This document shows positions 8,332 to 17,624 of a stretch of 48,461 bases of DNA, one piece after another. The notes below the pieces were generated by a model. The model was not told the origin of the DNA. It ran no database searches and was given only the letters and a program-made list of their open reading frames with translations. Both the position numbers and the translations under genes were made by a program. This stretch comes from Fibrobacter sp. (GTDB lineage: Bacteria; Fibrobacterota; Fibrobacteria; Fibrobacterales; Fibrobacteraceae): NCBI GenBank assembly GCA_024398935.1, contig JAKSIH010000021.1:1-48461 (forward strand), written 5' to 3'. Each line of letters starts with the position of its first letter. Position 1 is the first letter of the stretch.

Positions 8332-10449
8332 CTAGAAATTAACCAGAACTTCTGCAGTAAGAAGGGTTCTGTCAATGGAAAGGTTACTTGCGACAGCAGC
8401 GGGGACATTGTAGTAGTCAACACTGTTGTTCAGCATGCCGTAACGGAGAGACAGATAGGATTCGGGAGCGAGACGGATTCTCGGACCAACGAGGAGCAAC
8501 ATTTCATCCACCTGCTGGACAAAAGATGCGCCAACAGGAAGACCGGCAATTCCAAGGCCGAAAATGTCACCTTCGAACTTCTTGGTCAGCATCTGGACAC
8601 CAGCCTGCAGGGCGATGGGGCCCCAGATATCAGCAGTAAGGCCAGCAACAATGCGCTGAGTGGAACGTTCCAGATAAGCATCTTCAGAAGCCATCTCGAA
8701 AGAACCCTGGACTTCAATCTTACGTTCCAGGGAAGGAACGAGCTTGCCCACATCAACACCCAGGCCCACACCGATAGTGGTGTAGTTGTTGTCGATAGCA
8801 TCCTGGCTGTACTGAGAGAAACGTACGTTCAGGGAGATGGCGTCATTCCAATCTACGTCGGCAGACACTGCAAAACCCTTGCGGTCCGGAGTTGCCAGAC
8901 CATAAGGCAGGGCCAGGTTGACGGAAGGATCCATCAGGAGCTGGGCTTCGGCAGCTTCCAGTCTCTTCATGGAGTTGGCGTCATAACCGTTACGGTAGAA
9001 GTGAGCCAGCTTGAAGTTGTTGTACAGACGGTTGTACATGTTCGAATGTTCCGATCCATCGGACAGCGCAGTAGTAGAACCAGCGGTCATCAAATTGGAA
9101 GCATTGAGAAGATTGGTGTTGTAAACCGAGAAGTACAGGTTTTCAAGATTGCCGGAGGTGAAGCTGGAGATGAGGCTTTCGTCCGCAATGGAATACAGAG
9201 CATTAGCATTCAGGATGACGCTGTTGTTCGTATAGGACGGAGAAGAAGCCAGGTCAGACCAGAACTTTTCGTCGTTCATCAAGTACATGGCATTCACATT
9301 GAAGTTGATGCCTGCCACGGATCCCTTTCCGTAGAGCTGTACATTCAGAGCGGAACCATCATCTTCCATAAAGTCTTCGGTAGTGCGTTCCGTAGACTTC
9401 TTGGCGGTAGAAGACACATACACGATGTTGGTCATGGCGTCACCATCAGGATAGGCGACTTCCTTGATGGAATGTTCACTGGTATAGATGGTCTTCAGGA
9501 ATTCCTGATCCACATCCCACCAGGACATAGCATATTCGCCTGTCAGGCCGAAGGTAATCGGCAGGTCGGGCATCATCTTCTTGGAATCGAAGCCAAGCTG
9601 GAAAGAGAGAACGGAATTGTCGTCGTAAATCAGGGTGTCGCTAAGGCCGATGTCACGAGAACGAGTGCTCAGACGGCGGTCAAAGATGTTGACATAGTTA
9701 ACACCAACATTTGCACCCATCAGTTCTACACCACCACGAAGGCCCAAGGCATAACGGTCAGACCAGTCGAAATCGAAGAAGACCTGATCGTTCTTCTTTG
9801 CGGTGTTACGCATACGGGAACCGGTTGCCTGAGCATAGATATTGTCGATGGCGCCAACTTCGCCGGAACGATAAGCCACATTCAAGCCCTGCATCAGACG
9901 ACGGGAAGTCGTATCCAGATTGCGGTAGGAAAGAGCGTCTACACGGCTCTGGGCAAAGATTTCCGGTTCCTGCAGAATTTCAACCTGCGGGGTATGGATG
10001 GTCAGCGGAGTATAACCGACGCGCATGTAACCCAAGTTGAAGTCAACATGCTTATTCAGGATCGTTCCGTCATAAGAGAACCAGTGACCGACAACCGGAT
10101 TGTTGTTTTCTTCGTATGCGGTCTGCCAGTCCTTATGAAGGCGGAGCTGAACGTTTACACGGGTTTCTGCGCTGGGCTGAGCCAGGAACTTAAGATTTAC
10201 ATCGGTATAGGCCTGGTTTTCCTGAGTGGGGGAAACCGGAGCGAATTCATCGGAAGAGGCCATGGAGGTAAGAGCACCGGCCTTGGCAGTACCGCTCACA
10301 CGAAGACCAAGAATAGCTTCGTTCAGGGAATCCAGCTTATGCAGGAGAGAGGTCTGCTTTTCAACGACAGCAGCATCGTCTGCGAATGCTGCGGCAGCGG
10401 ACATCAGTGCAGCCGTCAAAATGATAGAGGTCTTTTTAGTATTCTTCAT
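8332..10449 (-). CDS. Outer-membrane beta-barrel protein 3 of the operon (porin-like)
   Basis: Seen: signal peptide (1-23, AFA-DD), a short helical/coiled-coil segment at about 26-48 (VVEKQTSLLHKLDSLNEA), a first strand beginning LRVSGTAKAG, and then about 650 residues of alternating amphipathic strands rich in aromatic residues, ending in Phe (EVLVNF), the usual outer-membrane assembly signal. It is paralogous to the next upstream gene: both have SPLT/TPLT followed by a LEP/QEP-[EQ]-[IV]-FA motif at about residues 147-166, and a [AI]LPxGLAT motif near residue 535. There is no TonB box or plug domain, so it is not SusC-like. Its role is probably a porin or substrate-binding barrel. Ribosome binding site GGGAGG. 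Confidence 0.85.
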   Translation of the reverse strand: MKNTKKTSIILTAALMSAAAAFADDAAVVEKQTSLLHKLDSLNEAILGLRVSGTAKAGALTSMASSDEFAPVSPTQENQAYTDVNLKFLAQPSAETRVNVQLRLHKDWQTAYEENNNPVVGHWFSYDGTILNKHVDFNLGYMRVGYTPLTIHTPQVEILQEPEIFAQSRVDALSYRNLDTTSRRLMQGLNVAYRSGEVGAIDNIYAQATGSRMRNTAKKNDQVFFDFDWSDRYALGLRGGVELMGANVGVNYVNIFDRRLSTRSRDIGLSDTLIYDDNSVLSFQLGFDSKKMMPDLPITFGLTGEYAMSWWDVDQEFLKTIYTSEHSIKEVAYPDGDAMTNIVYVSSTAKKSTERTTEDFMEDDGSALNVQLYGKGSVAGINFNVNAMYLMNDEKFWSDLASSPSYTNNSVILNANALYSIADESLISSFTSGNLENLYFSVYNTNLLNASNLMTAGSTTALSDGSEHSNMYNRLYNNFKLAHFYRNGYDANSMKRLEAAEAQLLMDPSVNLALPYGLATPDRKGFAVSADVDWNDAISLNVRFSQYSQDAIDNNYTTIGVGLGVDVGKLVPSLERKIEVQGSFEMASEDAYLERSTQRIVAGLTADIWGPIALQAGVQMLTKKFEGDIFGLGIAGLPVGASFVQQVDEMLLLVGPRIRLAPESYLSLRYGMLNNSVDYYNVPAAVASNLSIDRTLLTAEVLVNF

Positions 10450-10464
10450 TTTTCATTCCTCCCA

Positions 10465-12690
10465 TTAAAATTCCACGTTAATGGAGGCTTCTATGATAGT
10501 TTGAGAGAACTCGCTGGTGAACTCAGGAAGAGCGGCGGCATCAGCGTAAACAGGCAGGTTCACAGCGTCGGCTGCGTTACCGAGAGCATTGCTATAAGTG
10601 TTCTCCACAGAAATCATACCAAAGTTCAGAGAGAGCCAGACATTCTTTTCAAGAGAATAGTCGAGACCGACCATCCACTGCATCTGGGTGCCCTTGACCA
10701 TGGGTGCGATAGGAGCGATACCTGCGTACATCAGAGCGCTGGTAGTCTGCTGAACATCGTTCATTTCCATGGTAACCATCTGGAAGCCAGCGGTTACACC
10801 CAGGCGAGGCAGATACTGGACATAGATACCGGCATTGATGAAGTCCGTCTTCATTTCGGCAGTACCAGCCATCAGGGGAGGAACACCAGGAATGGTCTGA
10901 CCATATTCCATGGAGCGTTCGGAATGTCTGTAGGAGCCAGAAATTTCAAGAGGCTTGGAGAAACCGAGAGCCTTGAACACGTCCACCTTCAGGCCGCCAC
11001 CGAAGTCCAGGTAGTCCACAGCAGTCAAGCTGAGAGCCGGATCCGGGTTAACCTGGGAGAACATGCCAAACAGGCCCTGAACTTCCAGCCAGTCATTCAT
11101 GCTGAAGGAAAGACTTGCGCGGATACCTTCACGGTTGGAGGTTGCAAGACCGTTGGGCAGAATCATCTGAACGGCAGGATCGGACATGGCGTTGATCAGG
11201 TTCAGCTGAGCCTTGCTATATACGGTCGTACCCCAGGAATTCTTGCTATAGGGAGCGATATTGTAGCTTTCGCTCTGAGTCTTGAAACCGTTGTCATCAG
11301 TCTTCAGGCTCGGGGTAACCGGGGAGAACTTCGGAGCAAAGTGGTAAAGTGCATCGAAGGTGGAGTAAAGCGGAGAATTCACGCCGTACTTAACCGTCTG
11401 GAAATCCTGATCGGAATTCATGATGCGCTGGGCAAAGAACTTGGGAGACTGAGCCAGGTTGTTGAACCAGGCGCTATCGTTGTAAACGAAGTCGGCATTC
11501 AGGAGCACCTTCCAGGAGTCGCTCTTATAGCCGGCATTCAAGTTCACGTTCAATGCGGTACCGCTGTTATCTTCCTTGACCCAATCGATGAAAGGAACAC
11601 CCGTCACTTCGTCCATCACCAGATTAGCAACATAGTCGCGGTTCTGGGAAAGTCCCAGTTCTGCGGTGGCTTCCAAAATCAGGTTGGAATTACCGAGCAT
11701 CCCTGCTACGTCGGCACCGAAACGGCCAGCGATGATTGCCGTGTTCTGAGGGTTCGTTTCGTAGGGATTGATGTCAGCAATTTCGTAGTAGCCAGTCTCA
11801 TCCGTAATGGGGTTCGTTGCAGCGGGGTCATTGTCCGGATGACGGTAGGTATAGGTGTAGGAATCTTCGTTATCGAAGATATACATACCGGTGAAGCCCA
11901 GGTATGCGTTCTTCTTCAGGGGGAGAAGTTCCAAGTTACCGGCGGCAACGAACTTATCCATGTTGGAAGCCAGAGTTGCACCCGGAACGGTACTGTTCGG
12001 AAGGATATTGCCTTCTGCACCGGAAAGGTCAAGAGGCTGTGCGCGGTTGATACGGGCAAACAGGCCTTCGACACGGACTTCACCGAAGATGTCGTTCAGG
12101 TCGGTACGGAACTGGATGTTTGCACCCTGGAGGTTACGCTTGTTACCTTCCAGCAGCTGCTGCTTTTCGGCCATGTGACGCTTGCGGGCGAACACCTGGG
12201 GTTCAAACAGGATGTCCAGATCCGGAGTATAGAGAGTCAAGGGAGAGTATTCCTGACGGAAGTCACCCACGACCCAGTAGAAATTCTTGCCGATCTGGCC
12301 TTCAACATTCAACCAGGGAACTTCGATAATCTTGGTTGCAGAAGCGAAGTAATCCTGCATGCCTGCATAAAGGCGAAGCATTGCATTGGCGCGGACAGAT
12401 TCCCAGGGGCGGAAGCCGAAGTTGAAGTCCGCATTGACGAATTCGTTACGTTCCACATCCGGCATGGTAGACACACCGTAGGGATCCTGATCCGTATTGA
12501 AGTAGGAACCCTGGGCGACACCGCGGATTGCACCGGTCACTTCCAGGCCGCGATGAGCATTGGCGGAGTCCACCTTGCTTGCCAGCAATTCCTGGTTGGA
12601 AGCCACAGAGGCTGCGGCAACACCAGAAGTAAGAGCCAGAGCACTTAATGTTCTAGTAATCATCTTTGAAGCACTTTTATTCTTTTTCAT
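10465..12690 (-). CDS. Outer-membrane beta-barrel protein 2 of the operon (porin-like)
   Basis: Seen: N-terminal signal (about residues 1-30), a short helical stretch (NQELLASKVDSAN), first strand LEVTGAIRG, and a large barrel of about 690 residues ending in Phe (SINVEF). Shared blocks with barrel 3 are collinear: SPLTLYTPDLDILFEP at about 149-164 and the SDPAVQMILPNGLAT stretch near residue 530. The spacing of the first block is the same to within two residues, so the two are duplicates that diverged. Charged loops with many Asn/Asp suggest sugar contacts, but no known family is recognised. It starts 18 bp after the previous stop, with a GGAGG ribosome binding site, so co-transcription is likely. 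Confidence 0.85.
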   Translation of the reverse strand: MKKNKSASKMITRTLSALALTSGVAAASVASNQELLASKVDSANAHRGLEVTGAIRGVAQGSYFNTDQDPYGVSTMPDVERNEFVNADFNFGFRPWESVRANAMLRLYAGMQDYFASATKIIEVPWLNVEGQIGKNFYWVVGDFRQEYSPLTLYTPDLDILFEPQVFARKRHMAEKQQLLEGNKRNLQGANIQFRTDLNDIFGEVRVEGLFARINRAQPLDLSGAEGNILPNSTVPGATLASNMDKFVAAGNLELLPLKKNAYLGFTGMYIFDNEDSYTYTYRHPDNDPAATNPITDETGYYEIADINPYETNPQNTAIIAGRFGADVAGMLGNSNLILEATAELGLSQNRDYVANLVMDEVTGVPFIDWVKEDNSGTALNVNLNAGYKSDSWKVLLNADFVYNDSAWFNNLAQSPKFFAQRIMNSDQDFQTVKYGVNSPLYSTFDALYHFAPKFSPVTPSLKTDDNGFKTQSESYNIAPYSKNSWGTTVYSKAQLNLINAMSDPAVQMILPNGLATSNREGIRASLSFSMNDWLEVQGLFGMFSQVNPDPALSLTAVDYLDFGGGLKVDVFKALGFSKPLEISGSYRHSERSMEYGQTIPGVPPLMAGTAEMKTDFINAGIYVQYLPRLGVTAGFQMVTMEMNDVQQTTSALMYAGIAPIAPMVKGTQMQWMVGLDYSLEKNVWLSLNFGMISVENTYSNALGNAADAVNLPVYADAAALPEFTSEFSQTIIEASINVEF

Positions 12691-12708
12691 ACTATTATCG
12701 CGCCTCCA

Positions 12709-15213
12709 TTAGAACCAAACTTTAGTTTCGGCGGTAATGTAGTGACCGCTCCAGTCATTCTGAGACAGGGTTTCATCCGAATGGGTTGCCCACTTGTAGC
12801 GGAAGTGCAAACCAGCACGATCGGCGAAGTCCCAGTCGAAACCGATACCGAGAGCGGTTTCCAGGAAGTTAATCGGAGCCTTAACATAGTAACCCAGGTT
12901 CACGTCGTTATAGTGAGTGGGAGCCGTTGTAGTAGGCTTTGCAATACCGTTGTCCATGGTATTTGCAACGTAGCCGTATTCAGAACGGAAAGATTCCAGG
13001 CCAAGAACGCCAACCACATGGAAGGAAGGAGTTACTGCTATAGCAGGTTCAAGCTGGCCATAGAAGCTCCACATGAGCATGTCGCTCTGGGATTCGCTAT
13101 AGGCAATGGGAGCGATTGTAGTGGAAACACCGGAAATAGAAGCATAGCCACTCATCACGATGTTGCGGTCGGTACCGAACCAGTGACCGATGTCATAGCC
13201 ACCGGCAACGGAGAAGTAGGAGGACCACTTGGCGTGAGAAGGAATGACGGAGTCCTTAATCTGTTCTGCATTTTCGTATGCAACGAAGGATTCCCACATT
13301 TCCCAGGTACCACCACGGAGACCACCCTGCTGACGGTTCAGCTTAAGGCTACCGGCGGCAGACTGCTGGACACCGACACGTTCGGTATAACCGTTGGCGC
13401 GACTACCGGCGTTACCGGAGTCAGCCCAGAACAGAGGCTTATGCTTGGTCCAGGAATTGGTAGATTCCCAGAGGTTACGGCCATTCAGACGGTAGTTGAA
13501 GTCGATCACGTCGGTGCCTTCTTCAACCTGACGATGGAGACCGTACTGGAGATCCAGATGACCGCGGTTGAATTCCGGTTCCACCTTCAGGTTAATACCA
13601 GCCATGTTGGGGGTATAGCGGAGAGAACCGGAATTGAGGGCGAATTCATCCTTGCGCCAGGCCAGGAAGCGGGACGGGTTGGACATAGAGAAGGGAGAAT
13701 AGAAGTCCTTCGGAAGGAAGATGGCTTCCAAGGTCATGGGCCAGCCTTCTACATACTTACTCTGAGCCTTCACGTAGACACCTACAGAGGGGCTAGACAT
13801 TTCAGAGTTGTAGGAAGTCTTTTCGTAACCGCTAACATCTGCAGCGCCATCGGCCTTGTAGTAGTTCTTTTCCTGCTGCATGCTCAAGGCGACATCAGCC
13901 ATCAAGTAGAACTTCGGGGTAATGTTACCCCTAAAGTCGATAGATGCCACATGGGTGTTGGTAATGGTCGGATCGGCAGTCAGCTTATTGTACTGACCGT
14001 AGAATTCCGGTTCGTATACCAGGGCTTCGTCAAAGACAACGCCCATGTAGTTAAGACCAACGGTCAGGTTGTCAGCAATCTTGTTCTTGGCGAGACGTCC
14101 ATGATAGACGGCTCCACGGAAATCGTAATCACCGGCCATTTCCAGTTCACCCGGCTGGCCACCATACATACGGAGACCGTCACGGGTACCGATATCCATA
14201 TCAGCAGGCTGGGAAACCATGGCCTGAGCGGTCAGGTTCCAGGGCAGCTGGTAGGCACTCATGAATACACCACCGAAGGAGCGGTTGGTCCAGAATGCAC
14301 GGCCACCTTCCTTAACGGGCTTGAAGACCTTTTCCTTATAGTAGGTACTTACAGTCTTTTCGTCTTCGAACAGTTCGTACTGCCATGCGAAACGAGGATT
14401 GGTTTCACGTTCCCACATGGTAAGGGGAGAAGAGTTCGCCCAGATCACACCACCTGCGGTAATGTAGGCGCCAAACACACCGGCACGGATGTCCACACCG
14501 AGATTCATTTCTTCGTCAACGGTAGCGGAATAGTAGTCCGTAGAGTGGTCGTACAGGACATGTACGTCACGGTTGTTCGGAATTGCGGTCGGGTTCGTGC
14601 CCTTGTGGTTCGTAAAGAGACCGGAGAGGTCGAACGGGAAGGTGAAGTTGGTCCACAAGGTCATGTAGGAGTTGGGCATGGCCACAACGTTAGCCTTGAA
14701 GACAGCGTCCACGGAGGTACGAGCCTGGTCTGCGGAAAGCAGATCCGGTGCATCGGGATAGTGGAAGTTCTTAAGACGGAAAGCCATGAAACCGGAGACT
14801 GCCAGCGGAGCGTCATCCTTACCCATCAAGGTAGATTCCATGTTTTCTGCAAGGTTGTCTACATTGCCTTCGATAACTTCGAGCTGCTTTTCTGCGCCCA
14901 GAGTGGCGGGAGCATCAAGGACAGGAGCGGGAACAGCGGCCGGAGCGGTGCTAGCAAGTTCCTTCTTGGGAGCCTCGACCTCGGGTGCCGGTGCGGCTTC
15001 TTCGACGGGAGCAGACTCCTCGACGGCAGCAGTTTCTTCTTCGACCGCGGGAGCCGGTTCTTCGGCAGAATCGGAGGTTTCGCTTTCCAGCGAGCCGTAG
15101 GATTCTTCGGCTACAGCGGAAGTTTCTTCGTTTTCGCCGCTGTAATCATCCTCTTGAGCAAGGGCTAGAGAGGAGCAGAGCAGGGTTGTTGCAATAAACG
15201 GTAATTTGCGCAT
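12709..15213 (-). CDS. Outer-membrane beta-barrel protein 1 of the operon with acidic Ala/Pro/Glu-rich periplasmic segment
   Basis: Seen: signal peptide (1-20, ALA-QE), a low-complexity segment at about 21-105 dominated by Glu, Ala, Pro and Ser, a predicted coiled-coil helix at about 106-130 (EKQLEVIEGNVDNLAENMES), then first strand LAVSGFMAFR and a barrel of about 690 residues ending in Phe (AETKVWF). The organisation (helix, then V-S-G strand, then barrel) is the same as in barrels 2 and 3, with an SSPLTMW at 261-267 that resembles their SPLT block, so it is a more distant paralogue. The acidic segment could cross the peptidoglycan or bind partners; that is inference. No TonB-dependent features are seen. 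Confidence 0.85.
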   Translation of the reverse strand: MRKLPFIATTLLCSSLALAQEDDYSGENEETSAVAEESYGSLESETSDSAEEPAPAVEEETAAVEESAPVEEAAPAPEVEAPKKELASTAPAAVPAPVLDAPATLGAEKQLEVIEGNVDNLAENMESTLMGKDDAPLAVSGFMAFRLKNFHYPDAPDLLSADQARTSVDAVFKANVVAMPNSYMTLWTNFTFPFDLSGLFTNHKGTNPTAIPNNRDVHVLYDHSTDYYSATVDEEMNLGVDIRAGVFGAYITAGGVIWANSSPLTMWERETNPRFAWQYELFEDEKTVSTYYKEKVFKPVKEGGRAFWTNRSFGGVFMSAYQLPWNLTAQAMVSQPADMDIGTRDGLRMYGGQPGELEMAGDYDFRGAVYHGRLAKNKIADNLTVGLNYMGVVFDEALVYEPEFYGQYNKLTADPTITNTHVASIDFRGNITPKFYLMADVALSMQQEKNYYKADGAADVSGYEKTSYNSEMSSPSVGVYVKAQSKYVEGWPMTLEAIFLPKDFYSPFSMSNPSRFLAWRKDEFALNSGSLRYTPNMAGINLKVEPEFNRGHLDLQYGLHRQVEEGTDVIDFNYRLNGRNLWESTNSWTKHKPLFWADSGNAGSRANGYTERVGVQQSAAGSLKLNRQQGGLRGGTWEMWESFVAYENAEQIKDSVIPSHAKWSSYFSVAGGYDIGHWFGTDRNIVMSGYASISGVSTTIAPIAYSESQSDMLMWSFYGQLEPAIAVTPSFHVVGVLGLESFRSEYGYVANTMDNGIAKPTTTAPTHYNDVNLGYYVKAPINFLETALGIGFDWDFADRAGLHFRYKWATHSDETLSQNDWSGHYITAETKVWF

Positions 15214-15228
15214 AAAATCCTAGTCCTC

Positions 15229-15966
15229 TTAAATCTCGTTGCGGAACGGATAGTTGGCCGGGCCTTCGTAAGCCTTACCATGCTTCTTAATCACAATATC
15301 GTCAATCCAGACCTTGAAGGATTCATTTTCATCCTTACGGACTTCAAGACGGAAACCCTTGAAGTTGGTCCAGCTGAAGGGGAGCATCACTTCGCGAGTG
15401 TTCTTGGCATCCCAGTAAACACCGGTACGGCCGAAGAGCTTCAGGGGGATACTGAAACGCTTCCATTCGGTGGTAATTTCGCCAAGGCTCTTGGAACGGA
15501 GCTTCACCTGCATGGATTCGCCGCCGGTCTTCACACCGTCGTCCACCAGCACGAACAGGGCATTTTCGCCGCCCTTTTCACCCTTAATCCAGAATTCGAC
15601 AACACCTTCTTCGTAGTAGGGTTCCAGGTCCACGGAACCAGCAATGCAGATTGCCACACCGGAGTAGTCGCTTGCAATAAGTTCAATTTCCATGGAAAGA
15701 GCGCCTTCCATAGCGAACTTATCGGTGAGAATCGGTTCCGGGTTTTCACGGGGATACTGGTAAACATATCCACCACCACGAGGAATGGCTTCGCGCATAA
15801 CGACGCTTACCACGTCCTTGTCCGGACGGAACTGTTTTGCTTCCTTAGGCTGGAAGCGGGAAACATCTCTATCCCTAAAGTCGCTGAAACTCGCCAAGGA
15901 GAAAGACGCAAGAAGGAGTGTGCCGACGGCACATTTCCTGATGATTGTCTGCAAATGTGATTTCAT
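15229..15966 (-). CDS. Secreted CBM11-like jelly-roll protein, first gene of the outer-membrane operon
   Basis: Seen: a signal sequence (about residues 1-27 from the ATG at 15966), then a single beta-sandwich domain of about 170 residues with the pattern of CBM11/CIA30-type modules: GVVEFWIKGEKGGENALFVL, WKRFSIPL, and FKGFRLEVR followed by FKVWIDDIVI. CBM11 modules bind beta-1,4 and mixed-linkage glucans. There is no catalytic domain attached, which suggests a stand-alone binding protein. The frame extends upstream only to a TTG at 15990; the ATG at 15966 has a GGAG 12 bp upstream. It precedes barrel 1 by 15 bp. An 8-bp inverted repeat at 16043-16066 lies upstream and may regulate the operon. 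Confidence 0.78.
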   Translation of the reverse strand: MKSHLQTIIRKCAVGTLLLASFSLASFSDFRDRDVSRFQPKEAKQFRPDKDVVSVVMREAIPRGGGYVYQYPRENPEPILTDKFAMEGALSMEIELIASDYSGVAICIAGSVDLEPYYEEGVVEFWIKGEKGGENALFVLVDDGVKTGGESMQVKLRSKSLGEITTEWKRFSIPLKLFGRTGVYWDAKNTREVMLPFSWTNFKGFRLEVRKDENESFKVWIDDIVIKKHGKAYEGPANYPFRNEI

Positions 15967-16042
15967 AGGGTACAAAATCTCCAAATTCAATTGAGGTACA
16001 ATATAATTTGTTTTTTGGGGTTTGTTTTTCGTAGATTTTTTA

Positions 16043-16066
16043 AAATGGTTCCTTTTGTAACCATTT
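16043..16066. promoter_or_regulatory. Inverted repeat AAATGGTT-N8-AACCATTT in divergent promoter region
   Basis: A perfect 8-bp inverted repeat lying about 77 bp upstream of the six-gene operon start and 153 bp upstream of the divergent GH5 lipoprotein gene. It has the form of a dimeric regulator's operator. There is no T-tract on either side that would suit a terminator. Confidence 0.45.
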
Positions 16067-16218
16067 CGGGGACAGTTTAGCAGAAAACAACACCAAATTC
16101 TGTTTTTTTAGGGATTTTCGTTCGTATACCGATGTAACCGAAGTATTTTATATATGCATTCGTTTTGAATAGAATAAGTTTAAATTTCACTTTGTAAACC
16201 TTTTTTAGCGAGTACACC

Positions 16219-17514
16219 ATGAAGTTTTCTAAAATCTTGGCATCACTCTCCGCAGCATTTCTGCTCTGCAACTGCTCTTCTGACAGCGGCGGATTGGCAC
16301 AAGCAGAAGAAAATCCAACCCAGGGTTCAGCTTCTGCAAGCCATCCCAAGGTAGACTATTCCAAGGGCCGCGCCATGAACGCCCGCCTTGGAAAGGGCAT
16401 CAACCTGGGTAACGCCTGGGACGGAAACTCCTACGGGAGCTGCGGAACCCTCAAGGAAGGTGATGACCTGGTATACACAAACCTGAGTGGCGAAACGAAG
16501 TCCATTACCCTGACATCCCAGGACAAGATGTTCTTCGGAAACATTCCCGCGGAACGCTATAATAGTGGTTGCCCGGATAGGCTTGACGGCGGCTGGGGCA
16601 ATCCTATCAAGGACGAATACTTCAAGCTGGTCAAGGACGCGGGCTTCAACTCCATCCGTCTGCCGGTCCGCTGGCAGCACAATTCCGACCCTGTAACCCA
16701 TACTGTAAGTCCGGATCGCCTCGCCGGCGTCCTGGAAGACATCCAGCTGGCTGTAAACCAGGGGCTCGCCGTAGTCGTAAGTTTCCACTGGTACTACGAA
16801 ATCATGTTCGCATCAAATCACGCAAAGACCAATCCGGACCTTTACGAGGCGGAACTGTTCCACTTTATAAGCCTCTGGAGCCAGGTAGCAACTGCGCTGA
16901 ACGCCTTCCCGGATGACATGATCGTATTCGACATCCTGAACGAACCCACCATGTCTTCTGCAGACAAACTAAACGAAGTCATGAATGCCGGCTACCAGGC
17001 CATTCGCGCTGCAGCCCCGGGCAAGACCATCATGTTTGAATCCAAGGCATCCGCAAAGTTTGCAGAAATCGAATCCCTGAACATGCCCGCCGACGGCAAC
17101 ATTATCTATAGCGGCCACTACTACGAGCCCTACGGATTCACCCACCAGGGACATAGCTACGCATGCCGTGGCGACGAAGCCTACTCCATGACCGCCGCTA
17201 GCGACTTCAGAACCTACATCGCAACCGCCAAGAAGCTGTACCCGGATGTAACAGCGGGTCTGTATATTCCCATGAACATGGGTGAATTCGGCGTTTCCGG
17301 TGGCGAGAGCGCCAATAAGAGATCCTGCGCCGCAGGCACCACTCCTCCCACTAACGCGGCCAAGGCAAAGTGGGCAAAGGGCGCCGTTACCGCAGCGGAA
17401 TCCAACGGCATCTCCTGGCATTACTGGGGTCTCGCGGGTGTAGGCGGTTTCGAAGCCTACGACAAGGGTAGCGGAACCTGGCTGGAAGGCTTCCCCGACG
17501 CATTCGGGCTGTAA
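16219..17514 (+). CDS. GH5 endoglucanase-type lipoprotein
   Basis: Retaining glycoside hydrolase, likely on beta-1,4-glucan or related hemicellulose. Seen: lipoprotein signal LLCNC (Cys19 probable), a short Ser/Ala/Pro spacer to about residue 45, then a full GH5 domain: GINLGNAWDG near the start, IRLPVRW at 146-152, SFHWYYE with His190, acid/base Glu242 in ILNEP, HYYEPYGFTHQ at 300-310 and nucleophile Glu356 in MGEFGVSG. The pattern resembles subfamilies GH5_4/GH5_25 more than the GH5_2-like enzyme at 4026. Four Cys in the 70-120 insert may form disulfides. The ribosome binding site is weak (GCGAG). A strong terminator follows. It is divergent from the outer-membrane operon, so the two may share regulation. 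Confidence 0.93.
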   Translation: MKFSKILASLSAAFLLCNCSSDSGGLAQAEENPTQGSASASHPKVDYSKGRAMNARLGKGINLGNAWDGNSYGSCGTLKEGDDLVYTNLSGETKSITLTSQDKMFFGNIPAERYNSGCPDRLDGGWGNPIKDEYFKLVKDAGFNSIRLPVRWQHNSDPVTHTVSPDRLAGVLEDIQLAVNQGLAVVVSFHWYYEIMFASNHAKTNPDLYEAELFHFISLWSQVATALNAFPDDMIVFDILNEPTMSSADKLNEVMNAGYQAIRAAAPGKTIMFESKASAKFAEIESLNMPADGNIIYSGHYYEPYGFTHQGHSYACRGDEAYSMTAASDFRTYIATAKKLYPDVTAGLYIPMNMGEFGVSGGESANKRSCAAGTTPPTNAAKAKWAKGAVTAAESNGISWHYWGLAGVGGFEAYDKGSGTWLEGFPDAFGL

Positions 17515-17539
17515 GTTCCAAATCCCCTCTGAAATTTTC

Positions 17540-17574
17540 ATAGTGGAGAGCGAATCGTTCTCCACTATTTTTTT
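17540..17574 (+). terminator. Terminator of the GH5 lipoprotein gene
   Basis: A 10-bp perfect stem (17540-17549 with 17559-17568) followed by a T-tract. Confidence 0.9.
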
Positions 17575-17624
17575 AGAAAGTATTTTTATGCTCTGATAAA
17601 AAATCAAAGTTTCCAAAAGACAAA

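Noticed and set aside
9001..12648. Very long open frame (over 1,200 codons) antisense to barrels 2 and 3
   Set aside because: It covers two genes with clear signal peptides, ribosome binding sites and barrel endings. Codon bias of the real genes keeps the opposite frame open; its product is His/Gly/Val-rich with no domain, start signal or ribosome binding site.
12742..15168. Long open frame antisense to barrel 1
   Set aside because: Same cause; the sense strand encodes a signal peptide, coiled coil and barrel ending in Phe.
8332..15213. SusC/TonB-dependent transporter identity for the barrels
   Set aside because: No TonB box, plug domain or SusD partner; the proteins are shorter (705-834 aa) than SusC (about 1,000 aa).
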